DNA from: Bacteroidota bacterium
Lineage (GTDB): Bacteria; Bacteroidota; Bacteroidia; Bacteroidales; F082
Direction of reading: 5' to 3'
NCBI GenBank assembly: GCA_003232915.1
Contig: QIKE01000057.1
Location: 1 to 33,122, forward strand
DNA length: 33,122 bases
Below the pieces are notes generated by a model. That model worked only from the letters and a program-made list of their open reading frames with translations. It had not been told where the DNA came from and made no database searches. Position 1 is the stretch's first letter; the number at the start of each line of letters is the position of its first letter. Below are positions 18,326 to 27,276 of this stretch, one piece after another. The position numbers and the translations under genes are program-made.

Positions 18326-18680
18326 TATTTTATTTTGAGGCGTGCCATGAAAATATCAGCAAACCCTAAGTAGCTATTTTACTGTGAGAAAAATAAAAGG
18401 GAAGATTACTGATTAACGGTTGACGATTTGATTCATTTTTTAATGAACCGCCCTAATAGCGGGAAAAAATTGTAATAGCCACATTATTTAAGACTTTTGC
18501 AGCGCAGAAAGTGCACAAAAACAAGTGTTGAAATGCTCAACAAATAGACGTGGACGGGTTATTTCGTTAAAATCTTTTTGGGAATACTTTTTGGAAATTT
18601 ACGTATTTCTACTGCAATGAAATTTATCAAGATTTGCGTTTTTTCAGCTGCACTTATTTATAAAATCCGATAGAATATTT

Positions 18681-20084
18681 TTATTTTTCGAGCAATACAA
18701 AACCCCAAGCCGGAAGATGGAAAACCAAACCGGGGACTGTGTTGTAGATTTCATTGCTAAACACGTCTTTAAACTTTCCATTCAAAACGTAATTGTCTAT
18801 TTTGAATTCCTGCTGACGATCTGAAAAATTAAGGATGCTTACCACAATATTTCCTTCTTTTTCGCGATAAAATGCAAAAATATTTTTATTATCTATAGCC
18901 GAAAGCAAGTGAAAACTGCCTCCCGAAAGTCCGTTCCATAGAGCTTTGTTGCCGTGTTTCATTTGGTTCAGCCGGGTATAAAAAGAGGCATAAGGTAGTT
19001 CGGACCAATTGATAGTATCTTTAGCGAAAAAGCGGAGGCGTTTTTTGTTTCCGGCCTCTTGTCCGCTGTAAGTCAAAGGCATACCGGGAATAGTATAATC
19101 GAAAACAGTGAAAACCTTAAATGCATCTCCAAGACGCTCAAAACAAGTTCCGTTCCACGAATTTTCGTCGTGGTTGCTCGTAAAATACATGCGGTACATA
19201 TACGGTTTGAAACGTGCCTTATTCCATTGCATATAGCCGTTTATGCTGTTTGCTTGTTTATTGCCTTTAGCTATATCGTTCATCAAGTGCATCATTTTCC
19301 ATGTATAATTCATATCGAAAGCTTTTTTCAGCAAATCCACATTGTCTTCGTCTTCGGCAAGCATAAACACCTGTTTGGTAGTGTCGAGTTCCCGTCTGGC
19401 TTCGTTCCAAAAATCAGTAGGCACCATCCCCGCCACATCGCAACGAAAACCGTCAACATCGGCATTAACTAACCAGTAGCGCATGGCCGAAATCATAGCG
19501 GCACGCATTTGCTTATTGTTGAAATTAAGCTCAATGACATCTGTCCAATCGTAAGGCGATTTAAAATTACCATGTTCATCTTTTTCATACCAGTCGGGGT
19601 GTTTTTTCGTCCATACATTGTCCCAGGCAGTATGGTTGGCCACCCAATCAAGAATAACATGCATTCCATTGCTATGTGCCTCATCAACAAGAGCTTTCAA
19701 GTCGTTGAGAGTGCCGAATTCAGGATTTACAGTGAGGTAGTCTTTTACGGCGTAATAACTACCGAGGCTTCCCTTTCGGTTTTTTTCACCTATGGGGAAA
19801 ACCGGCATCAGCCACAAAATGTCCACTCCCATTTTTTTCAATCGTGGCAAATGCCGCTCAAATGCTTTAAAAGTTCCTTCGGGGGTATATTGCCTGATGT
19901 TCACTTCATAAATATTGGCTTGCCTACTCCATTTCACATGTCTTAGTGTTGAGTTGTTGCTCATTTTTTTCGTTTTGTTTTCATTATTTCGACAACTCGT
20001 TGCCAAAGCTAAAAACAAGCTTAGCAACAAAACCGGCGAAAATAAGAAGAAAAAACTCTTATTTATCGTTTTCCCGTATTTCAT
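18681..20084 (-). CDS. GH13 alpha-amylase-family lipoprotein
   Basis: A 467-residue glycoside hydrolase. The N-terminus is a lipoprotein-type signal ending LFLALATSC (Cys31), so it is probably anchored at an outer membrane or periplasmic face. GH13 regions are all present: region I DWVANHTA (146-153), region II GFRCDVAG with the nucleophile Asp216, region III MLAEDED with the acid/base Glu244, and region IV TSNHDENSW with Asp306. It should cleave alpha-glucans; the exact specificity is not determinable. The C-terminal beta domain (VVSILNFSDRQQEFKI) closes the protein. I chose the ATG at 20084 over 20162 because it begins the signal peptide. No susCD or sus regulator is nearby, so it is not in a classical utilisation locus. 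Confidence 0.92.
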   Translation of the reverse strand: MKYGKTINKSFFFLFSPVLLLSLFLALATSCRNNENKTKKMSNNSTLRHVKWSRQANIYEVNIRQYTPEGTFKAFERHLPRLKKMGVDILWLMPVFPIGEKNRKGSLGSYYAVKDYLTVNPEFGTLNDLKALVDEAHSNGMHVILDWVANHTAWDNVWTKKHPDWYEKDEHGNFKSPYDWTDVIELNFNNKQMRAAMISAMRYWLVNADVDGFRCDVAGMVPTDFWNEARRELDTTKQVFMLAEDEDNVDLLKKAFDMNYTWKMMHLMNDIAKGNKQANSINGYMQWNKARFKPYMYRMYFTSNHDENSWNGTCFERLGDAFKVFTVFDYTIPGMPLTYSGQEAGNKKRLRFFAKDTINWSELPYASFYTRLNQMKHGNKALWNGLSGGSFHLLSAIDNKNIFAFYREKEGNIVVSILNFSDRQQEFKIDNYVLNGKFKDVFSNEIYNTVPGLVFHLPAWGFVLLEK

Positions 20085-20496
20085 TTCACAAGTTTTAAAA
20101 AACAATTTTATCACTATAAATATTATGTTGTAATATACAAAAATAGGCTTTTTTAATAACATGGATAAATAGGGCTAATAATTCTTTTGAGATACTGTCG
20201 TAAAAGATTATTCATAAATTATCTTTAGGACCACGCTGTGCTGGTCACAAACAGAAATAGCATTTTCAGCAAGCAAATCGCTTTGGCCATTTATTTATAG
20301 ATTTGCAAAATTGCAGTTTTGTTCTTAAACTGCTGTTGAACACAAAATCGTGTAGGCTGATGTTGGTGTTTAACTTTCTAGGGTGAAGTAATTTCTCGTA
20401 TAGCGGACCAGCTCCCCGTTGCCCACACGTTCCGTTGTTCCTTTCGTATTCTCGCTTTGTTACCCTATTACATATTGTTGTTATAAATTATTATAA
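20085..20496. other. Gap with structured sequence and a coding-like fragment
   Basis: No full gene. On the minus strand 20370-20456 reads an open stretch ending in NTKGTTERVGNGELVRYTRN then YFTLES and a TAA, which looks protein-like but is only ~28 codons with a stop just before it. Next to it are inverted repeats: GCAGTTT / AAACTGC (20313-20319 and 20327-20333, perfect, 7-base loop) and GCAAATC / GATTTGC (20274-20280 and 20301-20307). I suspect the end of an unidentified dispersed element. Confidence 0.45.
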
Positions 20497-21459
20497 TTAC
20501 CTTATTATCAGTTGTGTTCCATTGGCAACCTGTATTCCTGCCGGAAGATTATTGAGCTTGTAAATCCTACTTAGGCGCATACCGTAAAGTTGCGAAATGA
20601 AGCGGAGGGTTTCGCCTTGACGGACAATATGAACTTTATATTTGCGTTGTGGCTTGCGTTTTTTCTTTTGCAGGTAAACTATTTCGCCGATTTTGAGTAC
20701 ATGTTTTTTGTTAGTGTCGTTGTATTTATAAAGTTGCCAAATATACATCTCAAATTCATCGGCAATTTTTTTAAAAGTATCGCCTTTGGTAGCAATAATA
20801 AGCTTTTTGCCGTTATTTTTATAAATTTGATATAAACCGTTTGGGCTTTTACCATATTTTATAAAACCTGCAATGCTAGGTGGGGCAACTATTTTTCGCC
20901 GGCTACGATACTTTCTTTTTCCTTTTAAGGCTTGGTTATCATATTGATCGAGATGGTATTTTTTTATAATTTTGATGAGTAACTTAGGATATTTAGGGTT
21001 GGTTGCATATCCCGCTTTTTTTAGGCCATAAGCCCATTTGCGATAGTCGGTAATACGATAATCGAACAAAAAAGAATATCGTCCGCGTTTGGTAAGAAAC
21101 AGGGAGTGGTCGCGATACGAATCTTCGGGTTTTCTGTATTTTCTAAAACACTCGTGTCTTACATCATCATTCATATAAAAACGTTTACCCTTCCAATCTT
21201 TATGGCATTTTATCCCGAAATGGTTGTTTGCCTTACGTGCTAGCCTACTGTTGCCACTGCCCGATTCGAGTATGCCCTGTGCCAATGTAACGGAAGCTGG
21301 AATTTTGTATTGCTTCATTTTCATAATAGCCACCTTTTTGTATTTTTTAATATATTCACGGGTGGTCATCCTTCTGTGCTGTGCCAAAGCAAGAATAGCA
21401 ACAAAAAGGAATAGACTAGTAATAAGTGTTTTTAGAAATGTCTTCCGGTAACTTTGCAT
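20497..21459 (-). CDS. Exported glucosaminidase with two LysM domains
   Basis: A 320-residue peptidoglycan hydrolase. It has a signal peptide (TLITSLFLFVAILALAQ), a GH73-type glucosaminidase domain (~32-175) with the catalytic Glu65 in VTLAQGILESGSGNSRLA, followed by NNHFGIKCHKDWKG and FRKYRKPEDSYRDHSLFL. Two LysM modules sit at the C-terminus (~212-262, ATKGDTFKKIADEFEMYIWQ; ~272-320, VRQGETLRFISQLYGMRLSR), which bind glycan strands. A basic linker joins catalytic and LysM parts. Likely role: wall remodelling or daughter-cell separation. The ATG at 21459 is preferred to 21570, which would extend into the upstream lipoprotein gene. It lies 85 bp after that gene and may share its transcript. 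Confidence 0.92.
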   Translation of the reverse strand: MQSYRKTFLKTLITSLFLFVAILALAQHRRMTTREYIKKYKKVAIMKMKQYKIPASVTLAQGILESGSGNSRLARKANNHFGIKCHKDWKGKRFYMNDDVRHECFRKYRKPEDSYRDHSLFLTKRGRYSFLFDYRITDYRKWAYGLKKAGYATNPKYPKLLIKIIKKYHLDQYDNQALKGKRKYRSRRKIVAPPSIAGFIKYGKSPNGLYQIYKNNGKKLIIATKGDTFKKIADEFEMYIWQLYKYNDTNKKHVLKIGEIVYLQKKKRKPQRKYKVHIVRQGETLRFISQLYGMRLSRIYKLNNLPAGIQVANGTQLIIR

Positions 21460-21544
21460 AGATGGCAAAAATAAAGTTTTATGTTTGATAAGTTTTTTTA
21501 ACAAAATGGATTTATTCACAACAAAATGTTCGTAAAAAAAGGTC

Positions 21545-22108
21545 TTATCGTTTTTCCGATTCCGCCTCATCTTGCAATTGTTTTACAAACTTTTTATCGA
21601 AAAAAATCCAAAACAGCGGTTGCCAGTGTGCATTTCCCATTGCATCAATACGGCGCGCAACGGGACAGATACCTCTGATAATTTTTTCAAAATTCATAGT
21701 AGCGGGATTGGTTCGCCATTCTTCCATAAAACGAATTTTTTCGATGTCGCTGTTTCTGATACGGTGTATGATAAGGGTGTCGTAAAATTCGTACGGTGGT
21801 GAAGTATGTTGAAGTTTTCGTACTAGCGTGTCTGATAATATATCGGCTACCTTATCAGCACTAATAGGTTGATAATAATAGTTGTAAACTTTATATTTTC
21901 CATTTTTTGCTCCGTCGATAATCATATCGACAAGTTTTTCGCGGTCGGGGCCAACAAGATTTTGTATCCACCAATCGTATTCGGGGTTGGGACTTTTTAT
22001 GTTAACGTCGTACTGAATTTTTTTTGTTATCAACATCGGCTGATGCTTTTCGGTGCAGGACGTCATAATCACCGTTATTGCCAAGAGAGCAAAAAATATT
22101 TTTTTCAT
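21545..22108 (-). CDS. GldN/PorN-like lipoprotein
   Basis: A 187-residue lipoprotein with a signal peptide ending ITVIMTSC (Cys18). The C-terminal half carries FMEEWRTNPATMNFEKIIRG, then ICPVARRIDAMGN and QPLFWIFFDKKFV. This is the arrangement I associate with GldN/PorN of the type IX secretion and gliding machinery (a basic/acidic stretch, ICPI, then PLFWIYF). GldN itself is usually longer (~270-300) and sits in a gldKLMN cluster. None of those partners is here, so this is probably a paralogue with a GldN-like domain. It may interact with T9SS components, consistent with T9SS cargo at 14526 and 33042. The family link is by motif memory only. Confidence 0.65.
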   Translation of the reverse strand: MKKIFFALLAITVIMTSCTEKHQPMLITKKIQYDVNIKSPNPEYDWWIQNLVGPDREKLVDMIIDGAKNGKYKVYNYYYQPISADKVADILSDTLVRKLQHTSPPYEFYDTLIIHRIRNSDIEKIRFMEEWRTNPATMNFEKIIRGICPVARRIDAMGNAHWQPLFWIFFDKKFVKQLQDEAESEKR

Positions 22109-22154
22109 GTGTTAAAAATTCGGACTATAAAAATACAATAAATACCAATTATTC

Positions 22155-22162
22155 TACCTTTG
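22155..22162 (+). promoter_or_regulatory. Probable promoter -7 box of the DSD1-like gene
   Basis: TACCTTTG matches the Bacteroidetes TAnnTTTG box, 39 bases before the ATG at 22202. I see no clear TTG at the -33 position. Confidence 0.45.
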
Positions 22163-22201
22163 TGCAAATCAAAAACGAAAAATCAATAAAATTCGTGTAA
22201 T

Positions 22202-23272
22202 ATGGCATCAATAAAAGTACCGACCTTACTAATCGACAGGCAGAAAGTTCGAGACAACATCAATAAGATGGCTGAGAAAGCACGTTATTCGGGTAATATT
22301 TTTCGTCCTCATTTCAAAACGCATCAATCGGCCGGGGTAGCCAGAATTTTTCGTAATGCAGGTATTCGTCAAATTACGGTTTCTTCGGTAAGTATGGCAA
22401 CGAAATTTGCTGCGCTTGGGTGGAACGATATTACCATAGCTTTTTTGTTAAACCTGCGCGAAACGGAAGAAATCATTCAACTAACAAAAGGAATTCGGCT
22501 CAACATACTTTTGGATAATCAATTTGTTGCACGGAAGTTACGTGAACTTTGTCATTACTCTATTGGTGTTTTTTTAAAAATCGACACGGGTTATCACCGG
22601 ACGGGTTTGCTGCCCGAACAATCGGGGGAATTAGAATCTGTTTTAAAAGTTATAGAAACTTCGGGAAACTTGCATTTCAAAGGTTTTCTTACCCATGCCG
22701 GACATTCTTATAGTGCCAAAAGTACTATGGAGGTACTTAAAATAATGACAGATGCAAAAGATAAACTATTTGCTCTCAAACAAAAATACAAAAGCCGTTT
22801 TCCAGATATTATCACCTCATACGGCGACACGCCTTCGTGCACTATGGCAGCCGATTGTAAAGGTTTTGATGAAATACGTCCCGGAAATTTTGTTTATTTC
22901 GATGTAATGCAGTATCGTCTCGGTTCGTGTTCGTTGAACGAAATTGCTGTTGCGGTAGCTTGTCCGGTAGTGGCTGTTTATAACACAAATGAAGAAATTG
23001 TTGTTTATGGAGGTGCCGTACATGTTTCCAAAGAGTTTATCGAGGGTAATAATAATAATAAACTTTACGGTTATGTGGTTCGGTTAAACGAAAGCTATCA
23101 TTGGAGCAAACCTATAGCAGGAGCCTATGTTGCCTCACTTTCGCAAGAGCACGGCTTGATAAAAATACCAAGAAAGGAGATGGAAATTTTTAGTCCGGGC
23201 GATGTTTTGGGAATACTTCCGATTCATTCGTGCCTTACAGCTAATTTGTTGAAAAAACAAATATTTATTTAA
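22202..23272 (+). CDS. DSD1/D-threonine aldolase-family PLP enzyme
   Basis: A 356-residue fold-type III PLP enzyme. The N-terminal alanine-racemase-like barrel begins VPTLLIDRQKVRDNI; the PLP lysine is Lys39 in FRPHFKTHQS. The C-terminal beta domain carries the zinc-site pair His342 and Cys344 (LPIHSC), which corresponds to the His/Cys pair of eukaryotic D-serine dehydratase. It is therefore likely a D-serine dehydratase or D-threonine aldolase type enzyme acting on D-hydroxyamino acids. Exact substrate is not determinable. A short (AAT) run encodes Asn residues near 23048-23060. It stands alone, divergent from the GldN-like gene. Confidence 0.87.
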   Translation: MASIKVPTLLIDRQKVRDNINKMAEKARYSGNIFRPHFKTHQSAGVARIFRNAGIRQITVSSVSMATKFAALGWNDITIAFLLNLRETEEIIQLTKGIRLNILLDNQFVARKLRELCHYSIGVFLKIDTGYHRTGLLPEQSGELESVLKVIETSGNLHFKGFLTHAGHSYSAKSTMEVLKIMTDAKDKLFALKQKYKSRFPDIITSYGDTPSCTMAADCKGFDEIRPGNFVYFDVMQYRLGSCSLNEIAVAVACPVVAVYNTNEEIVVYGGAVHVSKEFIEGNNNNKLYGYVVRLNESYHWSKPIAGAYVASLSQEHGLIKIPRKEMEIFSPGDVLGILPIHSCLTANLLKKQIFI

Positions 23273-23723
23273 TAATAAGAACATATGTTGTCATTATTAA
23301 TGCATTTATCCTGTAATGGAATTTAACGAGATTTATCTTGTAATGAAATTACGTCCTCGTTAAAACCAAGGGGTCAATTTACTTCTGCATTTGCAAAGCC
23401 TAAAATTAATTATCTCAATGACGTTTGTTCTAATCTCAAAACTCCTGACTTACTGAAATTCATTTTGTTACATGTCCTCATCGAAAATACATTAACCGTT
23501 AACAGATAATCAACACTTTATCATTTGCAAAACTATGTTTTCGGTTTTGGAATTTAAAAAGTGCTTTTTAATATTGTTTGTCTGAAATACTACCAAATCA
23601 TCATACAGGGAGTTTCTACGTCGTTCACGTGGCAGACAAACTACAAGCAATTACGATAAATTACAACAGGCTATCACAATAGCATGATTTCGATTAATTA
23701 CGTAAGTGCCGGGTATTTGATGC
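23273..23723. other. Gene-free gap with small repeats
   Basis: No gene. ATTTATCCTGTAATGGAATTT (23304) is repeated 27 bases on as ATTTATCTTGTAATGAAATTA. GTTTGTCTG (23576-23584) and CAGACAAAC (23633-23641) form a perfect 9-bp inverted pair 48 bases apart. The structured repeat A begins at the right edge. Confidence 0.5.
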
Positions 23724-23875
23724 GGCAGGGATTGGAGTGGCAGCCCGCAGCGCCAAAGTTGATTGAGGCTTGCGGAGGCAGGGCTGACGATAGGAAGCCC
23801 CTGCAAACGCAATAGCCGAAACGACATTGGGGCGAGGACTATAACGGAAAGCCCGCCTGGCCGCCATAAAAAAAA
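23724..23875 (+). repeat. Structured ~150-bp repeat, copy A
   Basis: Architecture: unit 1 GGCAGGGATTGGAGTGG with GCCCGC (23724-23754); a central hairpin (arms GGCTTGCG at 23767-23774 and CGCAATAGCC at 23808-23817, inner arms GCAGGGCT and AGCCCCTGC); then unit 2 GGCGAGGACTATAACGGAAA, GCCCGCC and CCGCCATAAAAA (23829-23875). Units 1 and 2 are themselves similar. Copies B and C lie at 26959 and 30446. The A-rich end stops 11 bp from the stop codon of the 994-residue gene. Confidence 0.85.
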
Positions 23876-23886
23876 TACATAAATAA

Positions 23887-26871
23887 TCAAGTTCGGTTAT
23901 CAGCTTTTTCCACGATGCCTAAATTCTTTTTCCCGTCGATTTTTATTTTAACGGGTTTTTTAAAACGGACATGTCTGAGGGTTTCGTTTTCGAATATGGC
24001 AACTTGTGCGTCGAGATAGTCGATATCGAAAAAGCCTTCATTAATATAAGGGTTTACGGAAAAATATCCTACACGGAATGATGTAAGATTTTGGAAAAAA
24101 TGAGTTCCTTGACTCGGGTCGATACGATAGTTTTTAAGTCCTGCTTCCACAATAAGGCGTGTTGCCGAAATTTGCGGCCATTTTACGGGGATACCAAGCC
24201 ATGGGTCGCTCGAACCCCAACGACCGGGGCCTATCAGAATGTAATTTTTGCCTTCTTTGAGAAAGCCATCGTTTATTTCAGCCACCATTATAGCAGTGTT
24301 ATTGTTTTGCGAAGCATCGAATCTTTTTGGTTTGATGTAAACCACATCATAGATATCATCAATAACACCGTTGCCGAGTGCTGCATTTGATATTATAATA
24401 CAATTGTTATGTTTTATTTCTTCCGGTTCGAGATTTACGCTTTCGTCCTTAGAGGCGATAGGCCTGATTTGCAATAAGTTGAATTTTATATTTTGACCTT
24501 GTACGATGTTCAGATCAACAACGAATTCAATTTCCACCGGTTTGTCCATTTCTTTTTCACCTAGTTTCAACACTGTTTGTAGTATTTTGGATAGTGGAAA
24601 AGTATTGTGTTTTAGGATGGCCGAAAATGTGATAAGTTTCTTACCGTCGTAGTTATAGGCATCACGAATAATATGGTTAAGCATATCGTAAGTTGATGCA
24701 ATACGACGTACAGAGTTATCTTTTTCGGCTTGTTTTATAGAAAGTTCAATCAAGTTAATGCTATCGTCGGTATCGGGGTGGAAATGGTCGGGATTGAGGT
24801 CGAGAGCATAAAAATGTTTTTGGGTTTCTCTAAGTGCTACTTCGGGATTTGCGGTTTGCATCACCCTTTTGGGATGAACGGGAGAAAAACGTAGCGAAAG
24901 TCCTCCGTCGACAATGTATTTTCCAAGCCCCAAAGCAATATTGGCGGTACCGTCTTCGGGTTTTTCGGGTGGAACGGGATAATAATCAATGGAACGTGCT
25001 ACACCCGACAATGTTGGATAATAATAGGTACCATAAGTATTGCCACAGACTTCTTGTAATACTATGGCCATTTTTTCTTCATCAATTACGTTAGAAGTAG
25101 CCTGCATATATGCTTTGCTGTCTTTGTAAAACGCCGAAGCATAAACGCTTTTGATAGCGGTGAGAAGCATTTTAAACATTTTGTTGATATTGTTGACAAC
25201 CGGTGGAATCATATAAGTGCTATAAATGCCGGCAAAAGGCTGATAATGCGAGTCTTCGAGTAAACTTGATGAACGTACTGCCAAAGGATTTTTCATCCTA
25301 AGAAGCATCGCAAACAAATCGTCTTTTAGTTCGCCCGGAAGAAGGGCACTGACAAAACGTTTGAGAATTTGTTCATCACTAACATTATCGGACAAAGCCA
25401 CGGGATATAAATTATTTTGTTCCATAAAGTCATCGAAAAAATCGGTTCCGATAACTACGGTTTTCGGAATAATTATGTCAACTCCTTCGAAACGGTGATA
25501 GAGACGGTTGCGATTAATTAACGAATCAAGAAAAGCAAGCCCTCTTGCCTTTCCCCCGATGGAGCCTTCACCTATGCGTGCAATACTAAAATATTCGTCG
25601 AAAGTAGAACGATCGAATTTGGCAATAACCCCTCGCGATTTCGTAATCCGAAAGCTTGCAATAGTATTGAAGATAAACGACTTAATTTCGTTTGTATTTT
25701 TGAAATCATCTGCCGAAAATTGCTGAAATAGCAATGCTATAGGAAATAAAGCCCTAGCCCTTAGCCATTTCGAGAAATGATTGCGTTCAATGTGATATTG
25801 TAAAGAATTGGCAGGAATGCCATAAATTTTTTCTTGCAAATCTTTCAAATTATGTGCGCGGGCAACTTCCTTACCTGTTTTCGGATCTTTAAATACAAAG
25901 TCGCCGAAAGCGAAATAAGTTTTGATAAACTCACGTAACTCATAAGTTAACTTTTTGGAATTTTTATCAATAAAGCCGACTTTAAGTTTCTTGGCTTTTT
26001 CAAAATTTTCGGGATCTGACGACTGTAACAACATCGGCAGGTATTTGTTTTCTTTTTTTATCATGCGGAAAAGCCGCAGACCCGCTTCATCATCTTTTTT
26101 GCCATTGTGGGGATAGGATATGTCGGAAATGATGCCCAACAAATTGTCTTTGTATTTTTCGTACAAATCAATAGCTTCTTCGTAATCTGTTGCTAGCAAA
26201 ATTTTCGGTCGTCCACGTGCCCGCATCATTTTTTGATGTTCGTTAAGTGCTTCGGTGATAAGTAATTTCGACTGCTTAAGGATAATTTTATAAATATTTG
26301 GTAAATAGCTTGAATAAAACCTTATGCTATCTTCAACAAGAATAATTACCTGAACGTCAGCTTTTTCAACATCGTGGCGGGCATTCATTCTGTCCTCTAT
26401 CACTTTTATAATGGCTAGCAACAGATTGGCATTGCCGAGCCAGCTAAACACAAAGTCGAAAGGTTTCTTTTTTATTTCTTCGAGACGCAAATTGGCATCA
26501 CGCGAAAAAGGGGTTAGTAGCACGATAGGAATTTTTGGAAAAGATATTTTTATTTCGTTGGCAAGCGAAAAAGTCTCTTTTTCAGAAAGTGGAAGCATAG
26601 TGATTACGAGGTCGATTTTTTCTTCTTTTAACCTCCTCAACGCTTTTTCTTTTCCCGATGCTTTTAAAAAACGAGGTGGGTAGCGAAGGTTTAGCGACAT
26701 ATATTCATTGAAAATCTGTTCCTCTATTCGCCCGTCTTCTTCCAAAATAAAAGCATCGTAAACACTCGAAATCAACAGAATATTATATATCCGACGTCGC
26801 ATAAGCGAAGAAAAAGAAGTCTCGCTAAAATAATAACGTCGAAAATATATATCGGTTATTTTTGGAATCAT
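23887..26871 (-). CDS. Receiver-domain plus PEP-synthase-type (PPDK_N) nucleotide-binding protein
   Basis: A 994-residue soluble protein. Residues ~28-160 look like a degenerate receiver (VITMLPLSE where the phospho-Asp should be). Residues ~175-315 look like a second receiver with a full site: acidic pair Glu180/Asp181 (IILVEDS), phospho-acceptor Asp250 (LGIISDISY), Ser284/285 (LLQSSDP) and Lys303 (FIDKNS). From ~430 on it has the PPDK_N/PEP-synthase ATP-binding domain: GEGSIGGKARGLAFLDS (434-450), NPLAVRSSSLLEDSHYQPFAGIY-type loop, and a C-terminal GPGRWGSSDPWLGIPVKW block. The phosphohistidine swivel (GGxTxHxA) and PEP/pyruvate barrel of true PpsA are absent. Relatives occur across Bacteroidetes, usually as 'PEP/pyruvate-binding domain protein'. 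Probably a phospho-signalled ATP-dependent enzyme; its reaction is unknown. Flanked by inverted repeats A and B. Confidence 0.82.
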   Translation of the reverse strand: MIPKITDIYFRRYYFSETSFSSLMRRRIYNILLISSVYDAFILEEDGRIEEQIFNEYMSLNLRYPPRFLKASGKEKALRRLKEEKIDLVITMLPLSEKETFSLANEIKISFPKIPIVLLTPFSRDANLRLEEIKKKPFDFVFSWLGNANLLLAIIKVIEDRMNARHDVEKADVQVIILVEDSIRFYSSYLPNIYKIILKQSKLLITEALNEHQKMMRARGRPKILLATDYEEAIDLYEKYKDNLLGIISDISYPHNGKKDDEAGLRLFRMIKKENKYLPMLLQSSDPENFEKAKKLKVGFIDKNSKKLTYELREFIKTYFAFGDFVFKDPKTGKEVARAHNLKDLQEKIYGIPANSLQYHIERNHFSKWLRARALFPIALLFQQFSADDFKNTNEIKSFIFNTIASFRITKSRGVIAKFDRSTFDEYFSIARIGEGSIGGKARGLAFLDSLINRNRLYHRFEGVDIIIPKTVVIGTDFFDDFMEQNNLYPVALSDNVSDEQILKRFVSALLPGELKDDLFAMLLRMKNPLAVRSSSLLEDSHYQPFAGIYSTYMIPPVVNNINKMFKMLLTAIKSVYASAFYKDSKAYMQATSNVIDEEKMAIVLQEVCGNTYGTYYYPTLSGVARSIDYYPVPPEKPEDGTANIALGLGKYIVDGGLSLRFSPVHPKRVMQTANPEVALRETQKHFYALDLNPDHFHPDTDDSINLIELSIKQAEKDNSVRRIASTYDMLNHIIRDAYNYDGKKLITFSAILKHNTFPLSKILQTVLKLGEKEMDKPVEIEFVVDLNIVQGQNIKFNLLQIRPIASKDESVNLEPEEIKHNNCIIISNAALGNGVIDDIYDVVYIKPKRFDASQNNNTAIMVAEINDGFLKEGKNYILIGPGRWGSSDPWLGIPVKWPQISATRLIVEAGLKNYRIDPSQGTHFFQNLTSFRVGYFSVNPYINEGFFDIDYLDAQVAIFENETLRHVRFKKPVKIKIDGKKNLGIVEKADNRT

Positions 26872-26958
26872 TGCTAAATTTTGATATGTGCAAAGATACC
26901 AAAATGGTTTTGATTCGGATAGATATTATTCTTATGTAGAAAATATGTGATGTTAATC

Positions 26959-27107
26959 TTTTTATAGTGGCCGGGCCGGCTTTTCGTTATAGTCCTCGCC
27001 TCAAAACCTTTTCGGATATTGCTTTTGCAATAGAGATACAATGCATTGAGTTTCTACTGCAAAAGCAAATAAATAGGCGGCGGCGGGCCACCACTTTAAT
27101 CCCTGCC
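26959..27107 (-). repeat. Structured ~150-bp repeat, copy B (inverted relative to A)
   Basis: Read on the minus strand: GGCAGGGATTAAAGTGG with GCCCGCCGCCGCC (27107-27076), a long central hairpin (TGCTTTTGCA and TGCAAAAGCA, 27058-27067 and 27020-27029, enclosing palindrome CAATGCATTG), then GGCGAGGACTATAACGAAAA, GCCGGCCCGGCC and ACTATAAAAAG (27002-26959). The central hairpin differs in sequence from copy A but keeps a hairpin. The A-rich end faces the start of the 994-residue gene. Confidence 0.85.
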
Positions 27108-27276
27108 ATAACTCCCCCACTTCCACGACCTTATTGATCGTCGTATATGGTGGCGAAAAAATTTACGTCCGTGTGTCTCTACACTTTATCGCTCTCTTGT
27201 TCCATGTATTCCGGCACTACAAAATATTTTTTGTATAAAATTATTGCATAGTATTCTTTCGATTGTGATTCTTCAT

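Larger units (their letters stand above)
17696..18680. other. Repeat-filled, gene-free region
   Basis: No credible gene on either strand. It holds a duplicated AGGGTCTGC word (17736-17744 and 17808-17816), the first followed by a CGCAT-GAA-ATGCG hairpin; the second MITE-like copy (18075-18226); two hairpin words with similar flanks (18260-18325); and a CCGC/GCGG hairpin near 18450. The region looks like a landing zone for small dispersed repeats. Confidence 0.6.

Noticed and set aside
17696-18680. CRISPR-like array among the repeats in this gap
   Set aside because: The repeats are few, of different families, unevenly spaced and mostly palindromic, and no cas genes are present.
23724-27107. 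Composite transposon formed by repeats A and B around the 994-residue gene
   Set aside because: The repeats encode nothing, no transposase or target duplication is visible, and copy C exists alone. Kept only as a possibility within the repeat finding.
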